Shown: positions 28,992 to 37,386 of the stretch, one piece after another
Layout of the letters: the number at the start of each line of letters is the position of its first letter
How positions within the stretch are numbered: position 1 is the first letter of the stretch
NCBI RefSeq assembly: GCF_002584985.1
Contig: NZ_NUPZ01000036.1
Coordinates: 1-50,860 of the forward strand
Source: Bacillus sp. AFS029637
GTDB lineage: Bacteria > Bacillota > Bacilli > Bacillales > Bacillaceae_G
Direction: 5' to 3'
DNA: 50,860 bases
Position numbers and translations under genes: made by a program
Notes under the pieces: model-generated
Told to the model about the DNA's origin: nothing
Databases searched by the model: none
Seen by the model: only the letters and a program-made list of their open reading frames with translations

Positions 28992-29023
28992 ACAATAAAA
29001 AACATAGTAATGGAGGATGCAAT

Positions 29024-29377
29024 ATGCGTAAAGGGACATTTTTTATGGCAGGACACTCTAGGCTTCCGAAAGGTATGGCTGTTCGCAGCATGTATGAAAC
29101 ATTAACAATTACGATTGAGGCAGATCATAAATATCATGTCATTATTGAAGCATCATGTACGCTCGCAACAGAGCACGGTAGAGACTTCGTCGCTCAAATT
29201 TTAAGAGGACATAGTTTACGAGATGGTATTGAAGAAATCGTGCAAGATATTACAGATCATTATCAAGGAAAAGCGCAAAATGCTATCGTCAGTGCGGTAA
29301 AAGATTTACATCGCCAATATGTAAGTTATTTGAATGATGAACAGCTCGAGGGAGAGTACGAGGAAACAACACCATAA
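29024..29377 (+). CDS. DUF3870 family protein
   Basis: A 117-residue soluble protein (start MRKGTFFMAGHSRLPKGMA) of the type named DUF3870, small proteins found beside amino-acid catabolic genes in Firmicutes. It has one Cys (SCTLATEHGRDF) and conserved His and Asp residues but no known catalytic signature. GGAGG precedes the ATG and it follows the dehydrogenase by 32 bases, so it belongs to the same transcript. Function unknown. Confidence 0.7.
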   Translation: MRKGTFFMAGHSRLPKGMAVRSMYETLTITIEADHKYHVIIEASCTLATEHGRDFVAQILRGHSLRDGIEEIVQDITDHYQGKAQNAIVSAVKDLHRQYVSYLNDEQLEGEYEETTP

Positions 29378-29388
29378 AAACTGTCTAG

Positions 29389-29512
29389 TTTATCCCGCAT
29401 TAACGCGCAGTAAGATCTCCACGGGAGATCAACTGCCCGTAAATGCCCGATTGGTGAAACTAATGATCAGTGGGGATGAACTACGTCCCCACTGATCAAA
29501 GTTTCACTTTAT
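29389..29512. mobile_element. bcr1-type repeat element, short copy
   Basis: It begins TTTATCCCGC and ends GTTTCACTTTAT, with the TTTAT at each end as the target duplication. It carries two hairpins (GATCTCC/GGAGATC and GATCAGTGGGGA/TCCCCACTGATC). The layout matches the bcr1 element of the B. cereus group, which has features of a non-autonomous mobile element. It lies between the DUF3870 gene and the terminator at 29526. Confidence 0.8.
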
Positions 29513-29525
29513 CACCATAAACAAG

Positions 29526-29570
29526 AGCCAGTTGTATTTCCGTTAACGGGATACGACTGGCTTATTTTAT
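29526..29570 (+). terminator. Terminator-like hairpin inside the gab-csiD cluster, first of two
   Basis: AGCCAGTTGTAT / ATACGACTGGCT (one G-U pair) around a CCGTTAACGG palindrome, followed by TTATTTTAT. It separates gabPTD-DUF3870 from csiD-lhgO. The left arm is identical to that of the hairpin at 29866. Confidence 0.7.
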
Positions 29571-29586
29571 TGAGGAGGCAAGGAAT

Positions 29587-29703
29587 ATGAAAAAGTTAAA
29601 TGATGTGCAAGTTGTAAAACAAGAGACGAAAAAAAGAGGATGTGCGGAAAGTAAAGGGATTTGTAAAATGTGTAAAGCATGTCGAGAAAATAAGAAAAAA
29701 TAA
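29587..29703 (+). CDS. Unannotated 38-residue Cys-rich small protein
   Basis: ATG at 29587 follows GAGGAGG by about 10 bases; the frame ends TAA at 29703. The peptide is Lys-rich (about one third) with four Cys, three of them in CKMCKAC-like spacing near the end. This is suited to metal binding, but no family is known to me. It lies between two related hairpins in the middle of the catabolic cluster. The strong ribosome site is the main support. Confidence 0.55.
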   Translation: MKKLNDVQVVKQETKKRGCAESKGICKMCKACRENKKK

Positions 29704-29865
29704 ATTGACAGTTAGAATATTTTGAATTATTATTTAATTAATAAGATCCATTCGAGAAATTAGCCTTCTCTAAACCCGATCTTGTTTTCCTGTTTTACAC
29801 ATATTTTCATATGAACTGTCTATTATTATTGTACTTTAAGAGATTAAAGAACATTCGTAATTATG

Positions 29866-29921
29866 AGCCAGTTGTATGTATCTGCGATTGTTTTGTCGTG
29901 GATATGTATGACTGGCTTTTT
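29866..29921 (+). terminator. Terminator-like hairpin before csiD, second of two
   Basis: AGCCAGTTGTATGTATC (29866-29882) pairs with GATATGTATGACTGGCT (29901-29917), including G-U pairs, then TTTTTC. It shares its first 12 bases with the hairpin at 29526. Confidence 0.65.
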
Positions 29922-29928
29922 CGTTGTT

Positions 29929-29985
29929 AGGGCAGTAAGACCGGATCTCAGCATAAGAAGATAAGGATAACTGTCTGTAAAAAGC
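29929..29985. repeat. Degenerate bcr1-like fragment upstream of csiD
   Basis: GGGCAGTAAGACC (29930-29942) is identical to 13 bases of the bcr1 copy at 44289, and GGATAACTGTCTGTAAAA matches the facing arm of the same hairpin with changes. TTTAT ends are not seen. It lies in the 322-base gap between the small ORF and csiD, which otherwise holds only the second hairpin. Confidence 0.4.
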
Positions 29986-30025
29986 GTCAATACGTTCTTC
30001 ATATTTTATTTAGGGAGGAATTGAA

Positions 30026-30964
30026 ATGTCGATTATTACAGAACAAAGTGCGAAGATGAAGTTTGCAAAAAAATATGAGGGATATGAAATTGTTCCTCAT
30101 CCGGAGCATAAACGTTTATATCATATCGTATTAAACCAGCAATTGCTTAAGCAGTTTTTTGAAGAGGTAAAAGAGCATTCAGAGCAGTCACTCCAGTACA
30201 TTCCGTATTCTCGGTTTAATCTTGCGGATAGTATGAGAAAGATTTTTGGGCAATCATTTATGGATAACATTCGCGGCATTATTCATGACCGTGAAACGGG
30301 CGGATTTACAATTGGAGTACAAGGTGAAACGATAGATCCAGCAGATTACGTGAAATTTGCGACAGCGTTAACGCATTTAATTGGAACGCCAAACTTTGAT
30401 GCGATGACAGGAACGTATTATGCTAGATTTAATGTGAAAGATACGGATAGTAGTGATTCGTATCTTCGTCAAGCGTACCGATTATTTACACTTCATACAG
30501 ATGGAACATTCGTTGATGAACCAACTGACTGGCTTCTTATGATGAAAATTGAAGAGCAAAATGCGGTAGGAGGGGAATCCCGTTTACTACATTTAGACGA
30601 TTGGGAAGATCTTCAGAAATTTAGAGATCATTCGCTCGCATCTGTTAAAGTTACGTATAAAGCACCACCAAGTAAAAATTCGCAAGAAATCGTGTATCGT
30701 GAAACATTTTTTGATGTAAACAATGCACCGTGCATTTGCTTTATTGATCAGTTCGCGTATCCAGATAATATTGAACAAGCGAACTATCTAAAAGATTTAT
30801 CGTATTCAGTTGAAAACTCACCGGCAACACACGCATTAAAATTACCAGTTGGTGATTTAGTTCTTTTAAACAACTTATTTTGGATGCACGGCAGAGCGGC
30901 ATTCGAAAAGAATAAAGATTTATATAGAGAACTCATGCGTCAGCGCGGTTGTTTTTCTAAATAA
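30026..30964 (+). CDS. csiD: CsiD-like glutarate 2-hydroxylase
   Basis: A 312-residue Fe(II)/2-oxoglutarate dioxygenase. The metal triad is visible: His about 157 and Asp about 159 in LHTDGTFVDE, and the distal His about 288 in FWMHGRAAF, followed by an Arg-rich 2-oxoglutarate site (YRELMRQRG). The enzyme converts glutarate to L-2-hydroxyglutarate with loss of CO2 from 2-oxoglutarate. GGGAGGAAT precedes the ATG. The pairing with lhgO is diagnostic. Confidence 0.9.
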   Translation: MSIITEQSAKMKFAKKYEGYEIVPHPEHKRLYHIVLNQQLLKQFFEEVKEHSEQSLQYIPYSRFNLADSMRKIFGQSFMDNIRGIIHDRETGGFTIGVQGETIDPADYVKFATALTHLIGTPNFDAMTGTYYARFNVKDTDSSDSYLRQAYRLFTLHTDGTFVDEPTDWLLMMKIEEQNAVGGESRLLHLDDWEDLQKFRDHSLASVKVTYKAPPSKNSQEIVYRETFFDVNNAPCICFIDQFAYPDNIEQANYLKDLSYSVENSPATHALKLPVGDLVLLNNLFWMHGRAAFEKNKDLYRELMRQRGCFSK

Positions 30965-31022
30965 TATGTACGGCGGGTCTTTCAAAGAGACCTGCCTTTT
31001 ACACTATTAAGGGGGAAGTAGG

Positions 31023-32225
31023 ATGTATGACTTTATAATTATTGGCGGAGGAATCGTTGGTCTTTCAACGGGAATGGCTTTAACGAAAAAATTCCCACAT
31101 GCAAAAATCGCAATCATTGAAAAAGAAAAGGAACTAGCGCATCATCAAACAGGACATAATAGCGGTGTCATTCACTCTGGCATTTACTATAAACCAGGGA
31201 GTTATAAAGCGAAGTTTGCGAAAGAAGGAAATGCAGCGATGGTCCAATTTTGTGAAGAAAATGACATCGCTTATGACATGTGCGGAAAAGTAATTGTCGC
31301 GACAGAAAAAGAAGAACTTCCTCTTTTACATAATTTATATGAGAGAGGCTTACAAAACGATTTACATATTTTAAAAATAGATAAGGAAGAATTAGCTGAA
31401 ATTGAACCTCATGTAAAAGGACTAGGCGCCATTCGTGTTCCGTCTTGCGGGATTGCGGATTATAAAGGAGTCAGTTATGCATTTGCGCGCTTCATAGAGG
31501 AAAGCGGCGGTGAAGTACACTTAGGAACAGCCGCAGAGCGTATTACGGAAAAGAAAGACCTTGTCACAATTGAGACGAACAAAGGTACATTTAAAACGAA
31601 ATTTCTCATTAACTGCGCTGGATTACATAGTGATCGTATTGCGAAAAAGACAGGCATATTAACGGATATGAAAATCGTTCCGTTCCGTGGTGAGTATTAT
31701 GAACTTGTCCCGGAAAAACGCCATCTCGTAAAACATTTAATCTATCCCGTTCCAAACCCAGAATTCCCGTTTCTAGGTGTTCACTTTACAAGAATGATAA
31801 ACGGGGACGTACATGCGGGACCGAACGCAGTATTAAGCTTCAAGCGTGAAGGCTACACGAAAAAAGACTTCGACATAAAAGACTTCATGGAAACAATGAC
31901 ATACACAGGCTTCTGGAAAATGGCAATGCCAAACATGAAAGAAGGCATAAAAGAAATGGTGCGCTCATTCAGTAAACAATCATTCCTAAAAAGCTTGCAG
32001 CGCCTCATACCAGAACTAACAGAAAAAGACATCGTCCCAACGCATGCAGGCGTAAGGGCACAAGCCATCTTATCAAACGGAAACATGGTAGATGACTTCT
32101 GCATCATCCCTGGCATCAATTCGCTGCATATTTGCAATGCACCATCCCCGGCCGCAACAGCTAGTATAAAGATTGGTGAGGAGATTGCGAAGCAAGTGCC
32201 GGATGTGGTGGCGGTTAGGGTTTGA
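31023..32225 (+). CDS. lhgO: L-2-hydroxyglutarate oxidase
   Basis: A 400-residue FAD enzyme. N-terminal dinucleotide motif IIGGGIVGLSTGMAL, the family motif HNSGVIHSGIYYKPGSYKAKF, and a C-terminal HAGVRAQA segment. It oxidises L-2-hydroxyglutarate to 2-oxoglutarate and passes electrons to the quinone pool, probably at the membrane face. With csiD it returns glutarate carbon to the TCA cycle. GGGGGAA precedes the ATG, 58 bases after csiD. Confidence 0.92.
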   Translation: MYDFIIIGGGIVGLSTGMALTKKFPHAKIAIIEKEKELAHHQTGHNSGVIHSGIYYKPGSYKAKFAKEGNAAMVQFCEENDIAYDMCGKVIVATEKEELPLLHNLYERGLQNDLHILKIDKEELAEIEPHVKGLGAIRVPSCGIADYKGVSYAFARFIEESGGEVHLGTAAERITEKKDLVTIETNKGTFKTKFLINCAGLHSDRIAKKTGILTDMKIVPFRGEYYELVPEKRHLVKHLIYPVPNPEFPFLGVHFTRMINGDVHAGPNAVLSFKREGYTKKDFDIKDFMETMTYTGFWKMAMPNMKEGIKEMVRSFSKQSFLKSLQRLIPELTEKDIVPTHAGVRAQAILSNGNMVDDFCIIPGINSLHICNAPSPAATASIKIGEEIAKQVPDVVAVRV

Positions 32226-32257
32226 TGGATAGATTGGGTGTCCTCGGGTGTACCGGG

Positions 32258-32385
32258 TGTGGGATTGGTTGGTGGTTACCGAGCGTAAACGTGCGGAATT
32301 TGTCGGTTGGTCGATAAGTTGTGTCGAATCGCCGATATATTCGAAGTTACGGCCGATATAATTGAATAATCGCTGATATATTTTT
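32258..32385. repeat. Intergenic repeat with TCGNNGATATAT units, copy 2
   Basis: Same order of units as at 24105-24240: GATTGGTTGGTGGTT, then GGTCGATAA, GTCGAATCGCCGATATAT, GGCCGATATA and TCGCTGATATAT. It follows lhgO, so the two copies bracket the whole catabolic cluster. Confidence 0.65.
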
Positions 32386-32495
32386 GCGGGAGTGTTGGGA
32401 ATGCGTATGTTTCTACCATTAATGTTCGTTAATGCCTAAATAATAGTTTGTATGGATTTGAAATAAAGCTACCTCACTTTGTTGAGTTAAGTAGT

Positions 32496-32534
32496 TGCCC
32501 GTATAATAGAGAAGTCCGCGCTATTATACGGGCA
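32496..32534. terminator. Hairpin terminator between lhgO and the methyltransferase gene
   Basis: Perfect 14-base arms TGCCCGTATAATAG / CTATTATACGGGCA with an 11-base loop, only 3 bases from the stop codon of the minus-strand gene. Confidence 0.75.
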
Positions 32535-32537
32535 TTC

Positions 32538-33311
32538 TTATTTCCTTCCGCTCAAAATCATTGCATTTCCTAATACCTTTTTGTTTAATAAGAGTTTTGG
32601 TAACTCCATTTCTTCAGCAAGCTTGTAGCTATTCAAGTCAGATACACCATATTTCTTTAAGACGTGTAAGAGCTCTTTCTCATCTCCAAATATTTTTTCA
32701 TCCATAAACAAATCTAAGAAAACAAATTCACCACCAGGTTTTAACACTCTTAAAGCCTCTTTCATTACTTCAATTTTATTTTCTTTATCTTTTACTTCAT
32801 GAAATGTTAGACAGCTTACAATTATATCAAATTCATTATCAGTAAAAGGGAGTTCTGCAGCACTTGCTTTCAGAAAATCAATTCTATTAGAGACCCCTTC
32901 TATTTCAGCATTTTGTTGGCACTTAGATTTGGAGTATTCCCAATTTCCGCCCCAATAATCAATTCCAGTTAGAAGGGACTTAGGAAAAGTCTTTGCCAGT
33001 TTAATAATTAGTGAACCACTACCGGTTCCTATATCTAGTATTTTTCCTTTTCCATCCCAATTCACCTTGGCAACAATTAAATCATGTATTTTTGACTGAT
33101 AATTCCCTCCAAATGCTGCAAATTGGTAAACTGAATAAGAAAGTATAAATGCTATATAAATAAAAGGTAACGCAAAAATACCTGATAGGATTCGCAAATA
33201 TACATTAACAGGTAATAATGTTACCGAGAGAAGAATGAGTGAAATAACCAAAAAAATAATTAGTTTGTAAATTCGTATCCAAGTTTGATATTTCGTTTTT
33301 GTTTTCAACAT
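32538..33311 (-). CDS. Membrane-anchored class I SAM methyltransferase
   Basis: A 257-residue protein. Two N-terminal hydrophobic segments (about 15-60) are followed by a Rossmann methyltransferase domain with ILDIGTGSGSLIIKLA, LTGIDYWGG, FDIIVSCLTFHEV and LRVLKPGGEFVFLD. The UbiE/Methyltransf_11 type acts on small molecules or lipids; the substrate is unknown. The start is the ATG at 33309-33311: AAGGA lies 8 bases upstream, while the ATG 9 bases earlier overlaps that site. Confidence 0.75.
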   Translation of the reverse strand: MLKTKTKYQTWIRIYKLIIFLVISLILLSVTLLPVNVYLRILSGIFALPFIYIAFILSYSVYQFAAFGGNYQSKIHDLIVAKVNWDGKGKILDIGTGSGSLIIKLAKTFPKSLLTGIDYWGGNWEYSKSKCQQNAEIEGVSNRIDFLKASAAELPFTDNEFDIIVSCLTFHEVKDKENKIEVMKEALRVLKPGGEFVFLDLFMDEKIFGDEKELLHVLKKYGVSDLNSYKLAEEMELPKLLLNKKVLGNAMILSGRK

Positions 33312-33542
33312 ATGAGCCATCCTTAAATAACCTATCTTTTGTTTGCTACAATTATATAGGAAATCAATAATCCTGTCCTATAGTTTAAGTACATGACTTC
33401 ATAATCATAATCTTAATACGAATATCCAATTATTTCAGAAGAGATCTGTCACAGCACCTCCCAAGAACGAATATGTAGCTTGAATTCCACAATGAATAAA
33501 TGACCTTTTCATTGGCTTATGAACATACACATACACCACTGA

Positions 33543-34922
33543 TTAACGCTCTACTTCATAAGTAATCCCATACTTCTTCAACTTCTTATATAAATTAGCC
33601 CGGGACATGCCTAACTTTTTCGCAGCGATGCTTTTGTTTCCGTACGTGTCTTCGAGAGCTTGTATAATTCTAGTTTTCTCTAAGTTCTTTTTCTCATCAG
33701 TGAGTGAACGCTCTGTATGATGGACCGACTTTTGCGAAGGCAATAGCTGCAAAATATTTACTTCCCGTATTTCTTTCCCGTCATGAAGGACAATTAATCT
33801 TTCTATTATATTGCGCAGTTCGCGAATATTACCCGGCCAAAAATATGTGTGTAGTTGATTCATTGCTTCTTGATGAACGAAAGGAGCGGGCTTGTTATAT
33901 TTAAAAGAAAATTCCTTTAAGAAATGATGAGTTAAAAAGGAAATATCGTCCGTTCGTTCTCTTAGTGGCGGGATATGCGCTGTGAAGACATTTAATCTAT
34001 AAAATAAATCAGATCGAAATGTCCCGCTGAGCACCATATCTTCTAACATACGATTCGTTGCGGCAATAATTCTTACGTTTATCTTTTTCGGCGTTTGTCC
34101 GCCAATTCGGTAAATCTCTTTTTCTTGTAAAGCACGAAGTAGTTTCACTTGCATATCAAGCGGGAGTTCTCCTACTTCATCTAAAAATAAAGTGCCGCCA
34201 TTTGCTAATTCTAGCTTTCCTGCTTTTCCGCCTTTAGCGGCTCCTGTGTACGCTCCTGATTCATAGCCGAATAATTCACTTTCAAAGAGAGCGGCAGGAA
34301 TAGCGCCACAATTAATTGGGATAAAAGGTTGCTTGCTTCTAAGGCTGGCTTCGTGAATGGCCTGGGCAAAGAGTTCTTTCCCAACACCGCTTTCTCCTGT
34401 AATTAAAATCGTCGCATCAGTTTTTGCTACCTTTTTCATGTTGTGGATAATGTGCTGAAGTGTTGCGTTATTTCCTTTAATCGTGCTGAAGGGGTCATCT
34501 TGCTGATGTTGAATCATTTGCTTTAATTGCTGTAATTCTTCAGAAGTAGAGGATAATTTTTCATTTAACTTAATCGTCGTAGTAATATCTCTTTCTACAG
34601 ACATAGAACCAACTAATTCGTTGTCGTCGTTATAAATAGGAGTCGTACTAATTAATACGTGCTTATCTGGCAGAGGAAGGTGATAAATATCCCGGACCGG
34701 TTGCCCGCTCTCAAGAACTTTTAAATTCATAATATCTTCTTTTGAAAAGAACTCTTGCACATTTCTACCGATAATATCTTCCTTTTTAATGTCATACATT
34801 TTTTCTGCTGCCTCATTCCAGTACAACATAACTCCTTCTGTATTTACGATAGAAATCGCTTCTTCCACGTAAGAGAGGAGTGTGTGCAACGTTGGAACTG
34901 CAAAGTTATCAAATTGTTTCAT
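33543..34922 (-). CDS. Sigma-54-dependent transcriptional activator, PAS-AAA-Fis
   Basis: A 459-residue enhancer-binding protein. It has an N-terminal PAS domain (about 8-115), an AAA+ domain with Walker A GESGVGKE and the sigma-54 contact loop GAYTGA (about 140-375), and a Fis-type HTH at the end (NKSIAAKKLGMSRANLYKKL). It is divergent from the proline racemase operon whose promoter is a perfect -24/-12 element, so it most likely activates that operon. The signal sensed by PAS may be the substrate or a metabolite; this is inference. Confidence 0.92.
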   Translation of the reverse strand: MKQFDNFAVPTLHTLLSYVEEAISIVNTEGVMLYWNEAAEKMYDIKKEDIIGRNVQEFFSKEDIMNLKVLESGQPVRDIYHLPLPDKHVLISTTPIYNDDNELVGSMSVERDITTTIKLNEKLSSTSEELQQLKQMIQHQQDDPFSTIKGNNATLQHIIHNMKKVAKTDATILITGESGVGKELFAQAIHEASLRSKQPFIPINCGAIPAALFESELFGYESGAYTGAAKGGKAGKLELANGGTLFLDEVGELPLDMQVKLLRALQEKEIYRIGGQTPKKINVRIIAATNRMLEDMVLSGTFRSDLFYRLNVFTAHIPPLRERTDDISFLTHHFLKEFSFKYNKPAPFVHQEAMNQLHTYFWPGNIRELRNIIERLIVLHDGKEIREVNILQLLPSQKSVHHTERSLTDEKKNLEKTRIIQALEDTYGNKSIAAKKLGMSRANLYKKLKKYGITYEVER

Positions 34923-35017
34923 AACATGGCCTCCAAAGAATTTATCCTGCTATTTGCGGACTGAAAATCCCTACTGATTTTATAAAAAAGTAGACAGTAG
35001 TATACAGATTTGTTGCC

Positions 35018-35034
35018 AAAAGGATACACCTTTT
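35018..35034. promoter_or_regulatory. Candidate activator-binding inverted repeat
   Basis: AAAAGG-ATACA-CCTTTT, perfect 6-base arms, 35 bases before the -24 element and close to the divergent activator gene. It may be an enhancer site, though such sites are often further upstream. CTACTG/CAGTAG arms nearby (about 34970-35000) are another option. Confidence 0.4.
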
Positions 35035-35069
35035 TCAGAAAAATGTAAACAAATTAACGCTTTGCAATT

Positions 35070-35085
35070 TGGCATGATACTTGCA
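35070..35085 (+). promoter_or_regulatory. Sigma-54 (SigL) -24/-12 promoter
   Basis: TGGCATGATACTTGCA matches the consensus TGGCAY-N5-TTGCW with exactly 10 bases between the invariant GG and GC. The predicted start near 35096 leaves a 26-base leader before the racemase gene. Confidence 0.9.
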
Positions 35086-35121
35086 AAGAAAATAGTATCA
35101 ACATATAGGGGAGAGATAGAA

Positions 35122-36126
35122 ATGAAGGTTAGTAAAATATACACAACAATTGATGCACACGTAGCTGGGGAACCACTTCGAATTATTACGGGTGGCGTGC
35201 CAGAGATAAAGGGAGAAACGCAGTTAGAAAGACGTGCATACTGTATGGAACATTTGGATCATCTTCGCGAGGTTCTTATGTATGAACCGAGAGGACATCA
35301 CGGTATGTACGGTTGTATCATTACTCCGCCTGCGAGTGCTCACGCTGATTTTGGCGTACTATTTATGCACAATGAAGGTTGGAGTACGATGTGTGGTCAC
35401 GGTATTATCGCTGTTATTACAGTTGGAATTGAAACAGGTATGTTTGAAGTAACAGGTGAGAAACAAAAGTTCATTATTGATAGCCCTGCTGGGGAAGTTA
35501 TTGCGTACGCAAAATATAATGGGAGCGAAGTAGAGTCCGTATCATTTGAAAACGTTCCTTCGTTCGTATATAAAAAAGACGTTCCTATTAAAATAGATAA
35601 CTATGAGTTTCAAGTAGATATCGCGTTTGGCGGAGCATTTTATGCGGTAGTAGACAGTAAAGAATTTGGTTTGAAAGTTGATTTCAAAGACTTATCTGCC
35701 ATTCAAGCATGGGGCGGTAAAATTAAGCACTACATTGAAAGCCAAATGGAAGTAAAACATCCACTGGAAGAAGATTTAAAAGGAATATACGGCGTCATTT
35801 TTTCAGATGAACCGAAAGGAAAAGACGCTACTTTAAGAAACGTAACGATTTTCGCTGATGGGCAAGTAGACCGCTCTCCTTGCGGCACAGGAACTTCCGC
35901 AAGAATCGCAACTCTTTTTGAAAAAGACGCTCTGCAAAAAGGAGAAATTTTCATTCATGAATGCATTACTGACGGGAAATTCGAGGGAGAAGTATTGTCA
36001 GTAACAGCGGTAGATACATATGAAGCTGTCGTTCCAAAAGTAACGGGGAATGCATTTATTACAGGATTTCATCAGTTTGTTGTAGATCCGAGGGATGATT
36101 TGAAGCGTGGGTTTTTGTTAGCTTAA
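35122..36126 (+). CDS. Proline racemase family enzyme (probable 4-hydroxyproline 2-epimerase)
   Basis: A 334-residue two-domain enzyme. Both catalytic Cys are present: Cys91 in TMCGHG and Cys254 in SPCGTGTSA, so it is a racemase/epimerase, not a 3-hydroxyproline dehydratase (which has Thr at one site). Known B. cereus members act on 4-hydroxyproline or proline; the substrate is not readable here. The ATG at 35122 has GGGGAGAG upstream; a longer frame from 35062 would start inside the promoter. It is the first gene of a three-gene operon. Confidence 0.85.
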   Translation: MKVSKIYTTIDAHVAGEPLRIITGGVPEIKGETQLERRAYCMEHLDHLREVLMYEPRGHHGMYGCIITPPASAHADFGVLFMHNEGWSTMCGHGIIAVITVGIETGMFEVTGEKQKFIIDSPAGEVIAYAKYNGSEVESVSFENVPSFVYKKDVPIKIDNYEFQVDIAFGGAFYAVVDSKEFGLKVDFKDLSAIQAWGGKIKHYIESQMEVKHPLEEDLKGIYGVIFSDEPKGKDATLRNVTIFADGQVDRSPCGTGTSARIATLFEKDALQKGEIFIHECITDGKFEGEVLSVTAVDTYEAVVPKVTGNAFITGFHQFVVDPRDDLKRGFLLA

Positions 36127-36150
36127 TGTTTTCTTAAAGGGGGCCTTTGG

Positions 36151-37386
36151 ATGAAGTGGTGGAGAAAACAAAAGTTACCTGTGAAAATTTTGATAGGGGC
36201 ATTAATCGGTATTGCTTTAGGGGTAGCATTTGGACCGAAAGTAGCTGTTTTAAAACCGATTGGGGATATATTTATTCGTTTATTACAAATGATCATCGTT
36301 CCTTTAACTTTTTTAAGTATTGTCTCAGGTATTGCTGGGCTTGAAAATCCGAAAATGTTACGAGCGATTGGCGGGAGGATTTTTATTTACTATGCAGTTA
36401 CGGCGGTATTAGCAACTAGTATTGGTGTAGTAATCGCTTATATTATTAACCCTGGTAAAGGGGTAGAAGGTCTTCTTGCGAGCGGGCAGAATTTTAAAGA
36501 GGAGAAGTTTAGTTTTGTAGATAATATTGTGCAATGGTTTCCTTCCAACGTCATTCAAGCAGGTGCAGAAACAAGCATGCTTCAAATTATTATCTTTGCT
36601 ATTTTTGTCGGTATGGCCCTCATTCTTCTTGGCGATCAAGCGAAAGGGACTCGTAAACTAGTTCATGAAGGTGCGAAAATAATGATTAAAATTGCGGAAA
36701 TCGTTATTGGATTTGCACCGTACGGAATTATGGCGTTAATTGCTCATGTAGTTGGCACATTTGGAGCAGATATGCTTACGGCGGTTGTTAGCTATGTAGT
36801 AGCTGATTATTTGTCATTGTTACTTATTATTCTCGTTATGTATCCAATTGTATTAAAAGTTTTCGGGAAGATAAGTCCAGTACATTTTTATAAGCAAGCA
36901 AGTCCAGCTATGCTCGTAGCTGCAAGTACGACATCGAGCAGCGCAACGCTTCCAGTAACGATGGAAGTGGCGCAAAAAAGACTTCGTATATCAGAGTCAG
37001 TAGCTGGCTTCACTATTCCGCTTGGAGCTACTATTAATATGAACGGACTATCAGCAGCGCTCGGTGTTTTAGCCGTTTTCGCATTAAATGTATACGGAAT
37101 TCCAATTACATTTGGGCTTATTATGCAAACTGTATTTTTAGGAATCGTCCTTGCTGCGGGCTGTGCCGGAGTAAAAGGTGCAGACGTTATTACTGCGACT
37201 ATTTTACTTTCTACACTAGGGCTCCCGCTAACGATTATCCCAATCATTGCGGCTGTTTCTCCGCTCGTTGATATGGGGCATACTGTCGTGAATATTACAG
37301 GTGACTTAGTAGGAGCGCAGGTTGTGAATGAAAATATAGTACAAAGTGAGGAGAAGAATATAGGAAAGGGTGAACAAATATGCTAG
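36151..37386 (+). CDS. Dicarboxylate/amino acid:cation symporter (DAACS)
   Basis: A 411-residue GltP/GltT-type transporter with 8 membrane segments, the serine-rich re-entrant loop (ASTTSSSATLPVTM) and the NMNG motif of the second loop. Family members import glutamate, aspartate, C4-dicarboxylates or neutral amino acids; in this operon hydroxyproline or proline uptake is a reasonable inference. GGGGGCC precedes the ATG, 24 bases after the racemase gene, and it overlaps the next gene by 7 bases. Confidence 0.85.
   Translation: MKWWRKQKLPVKILIGALIGIALGVAFGPKVAVLKPIGDIFIRLLQMIIVPLTFLSIVSGIAGLENPKMLRAIGGRIFIYYAVTAVLATSIGVVIAYIINPGKGVEGLLASGQNFKEEKFSFVDNIVQWFPSNVIQAGAETSMLQIIIFAIFVGMALILLGDQAKGTRKLVHEGAKIMIKIAEIVIGFAPYGIMALIAHVVGTFGADMLTAVVSYVVADYLSLLLIILVMYPIVLKVFGKISPVHFYKQASPAMLVAASTTSSSATLPVTMEVAQKRLRISESVAGFTIPLGATINMNGLSAALGVLAVFALNVYGIPITFGLIMQTVFLGIVLAAGCAGVKGADVITATILLSTLGLPLTIIPIIAAVSPLVDMGHTVVNITGDLVGAQVVNENIVQSEEKNIGKGEQIC

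Noticed and set aside
35062-35121. Upstream start for the proline racemase gene
   Set aside because: The extra codons overlap the sigma-54 promoter, so they would not be transcribed.
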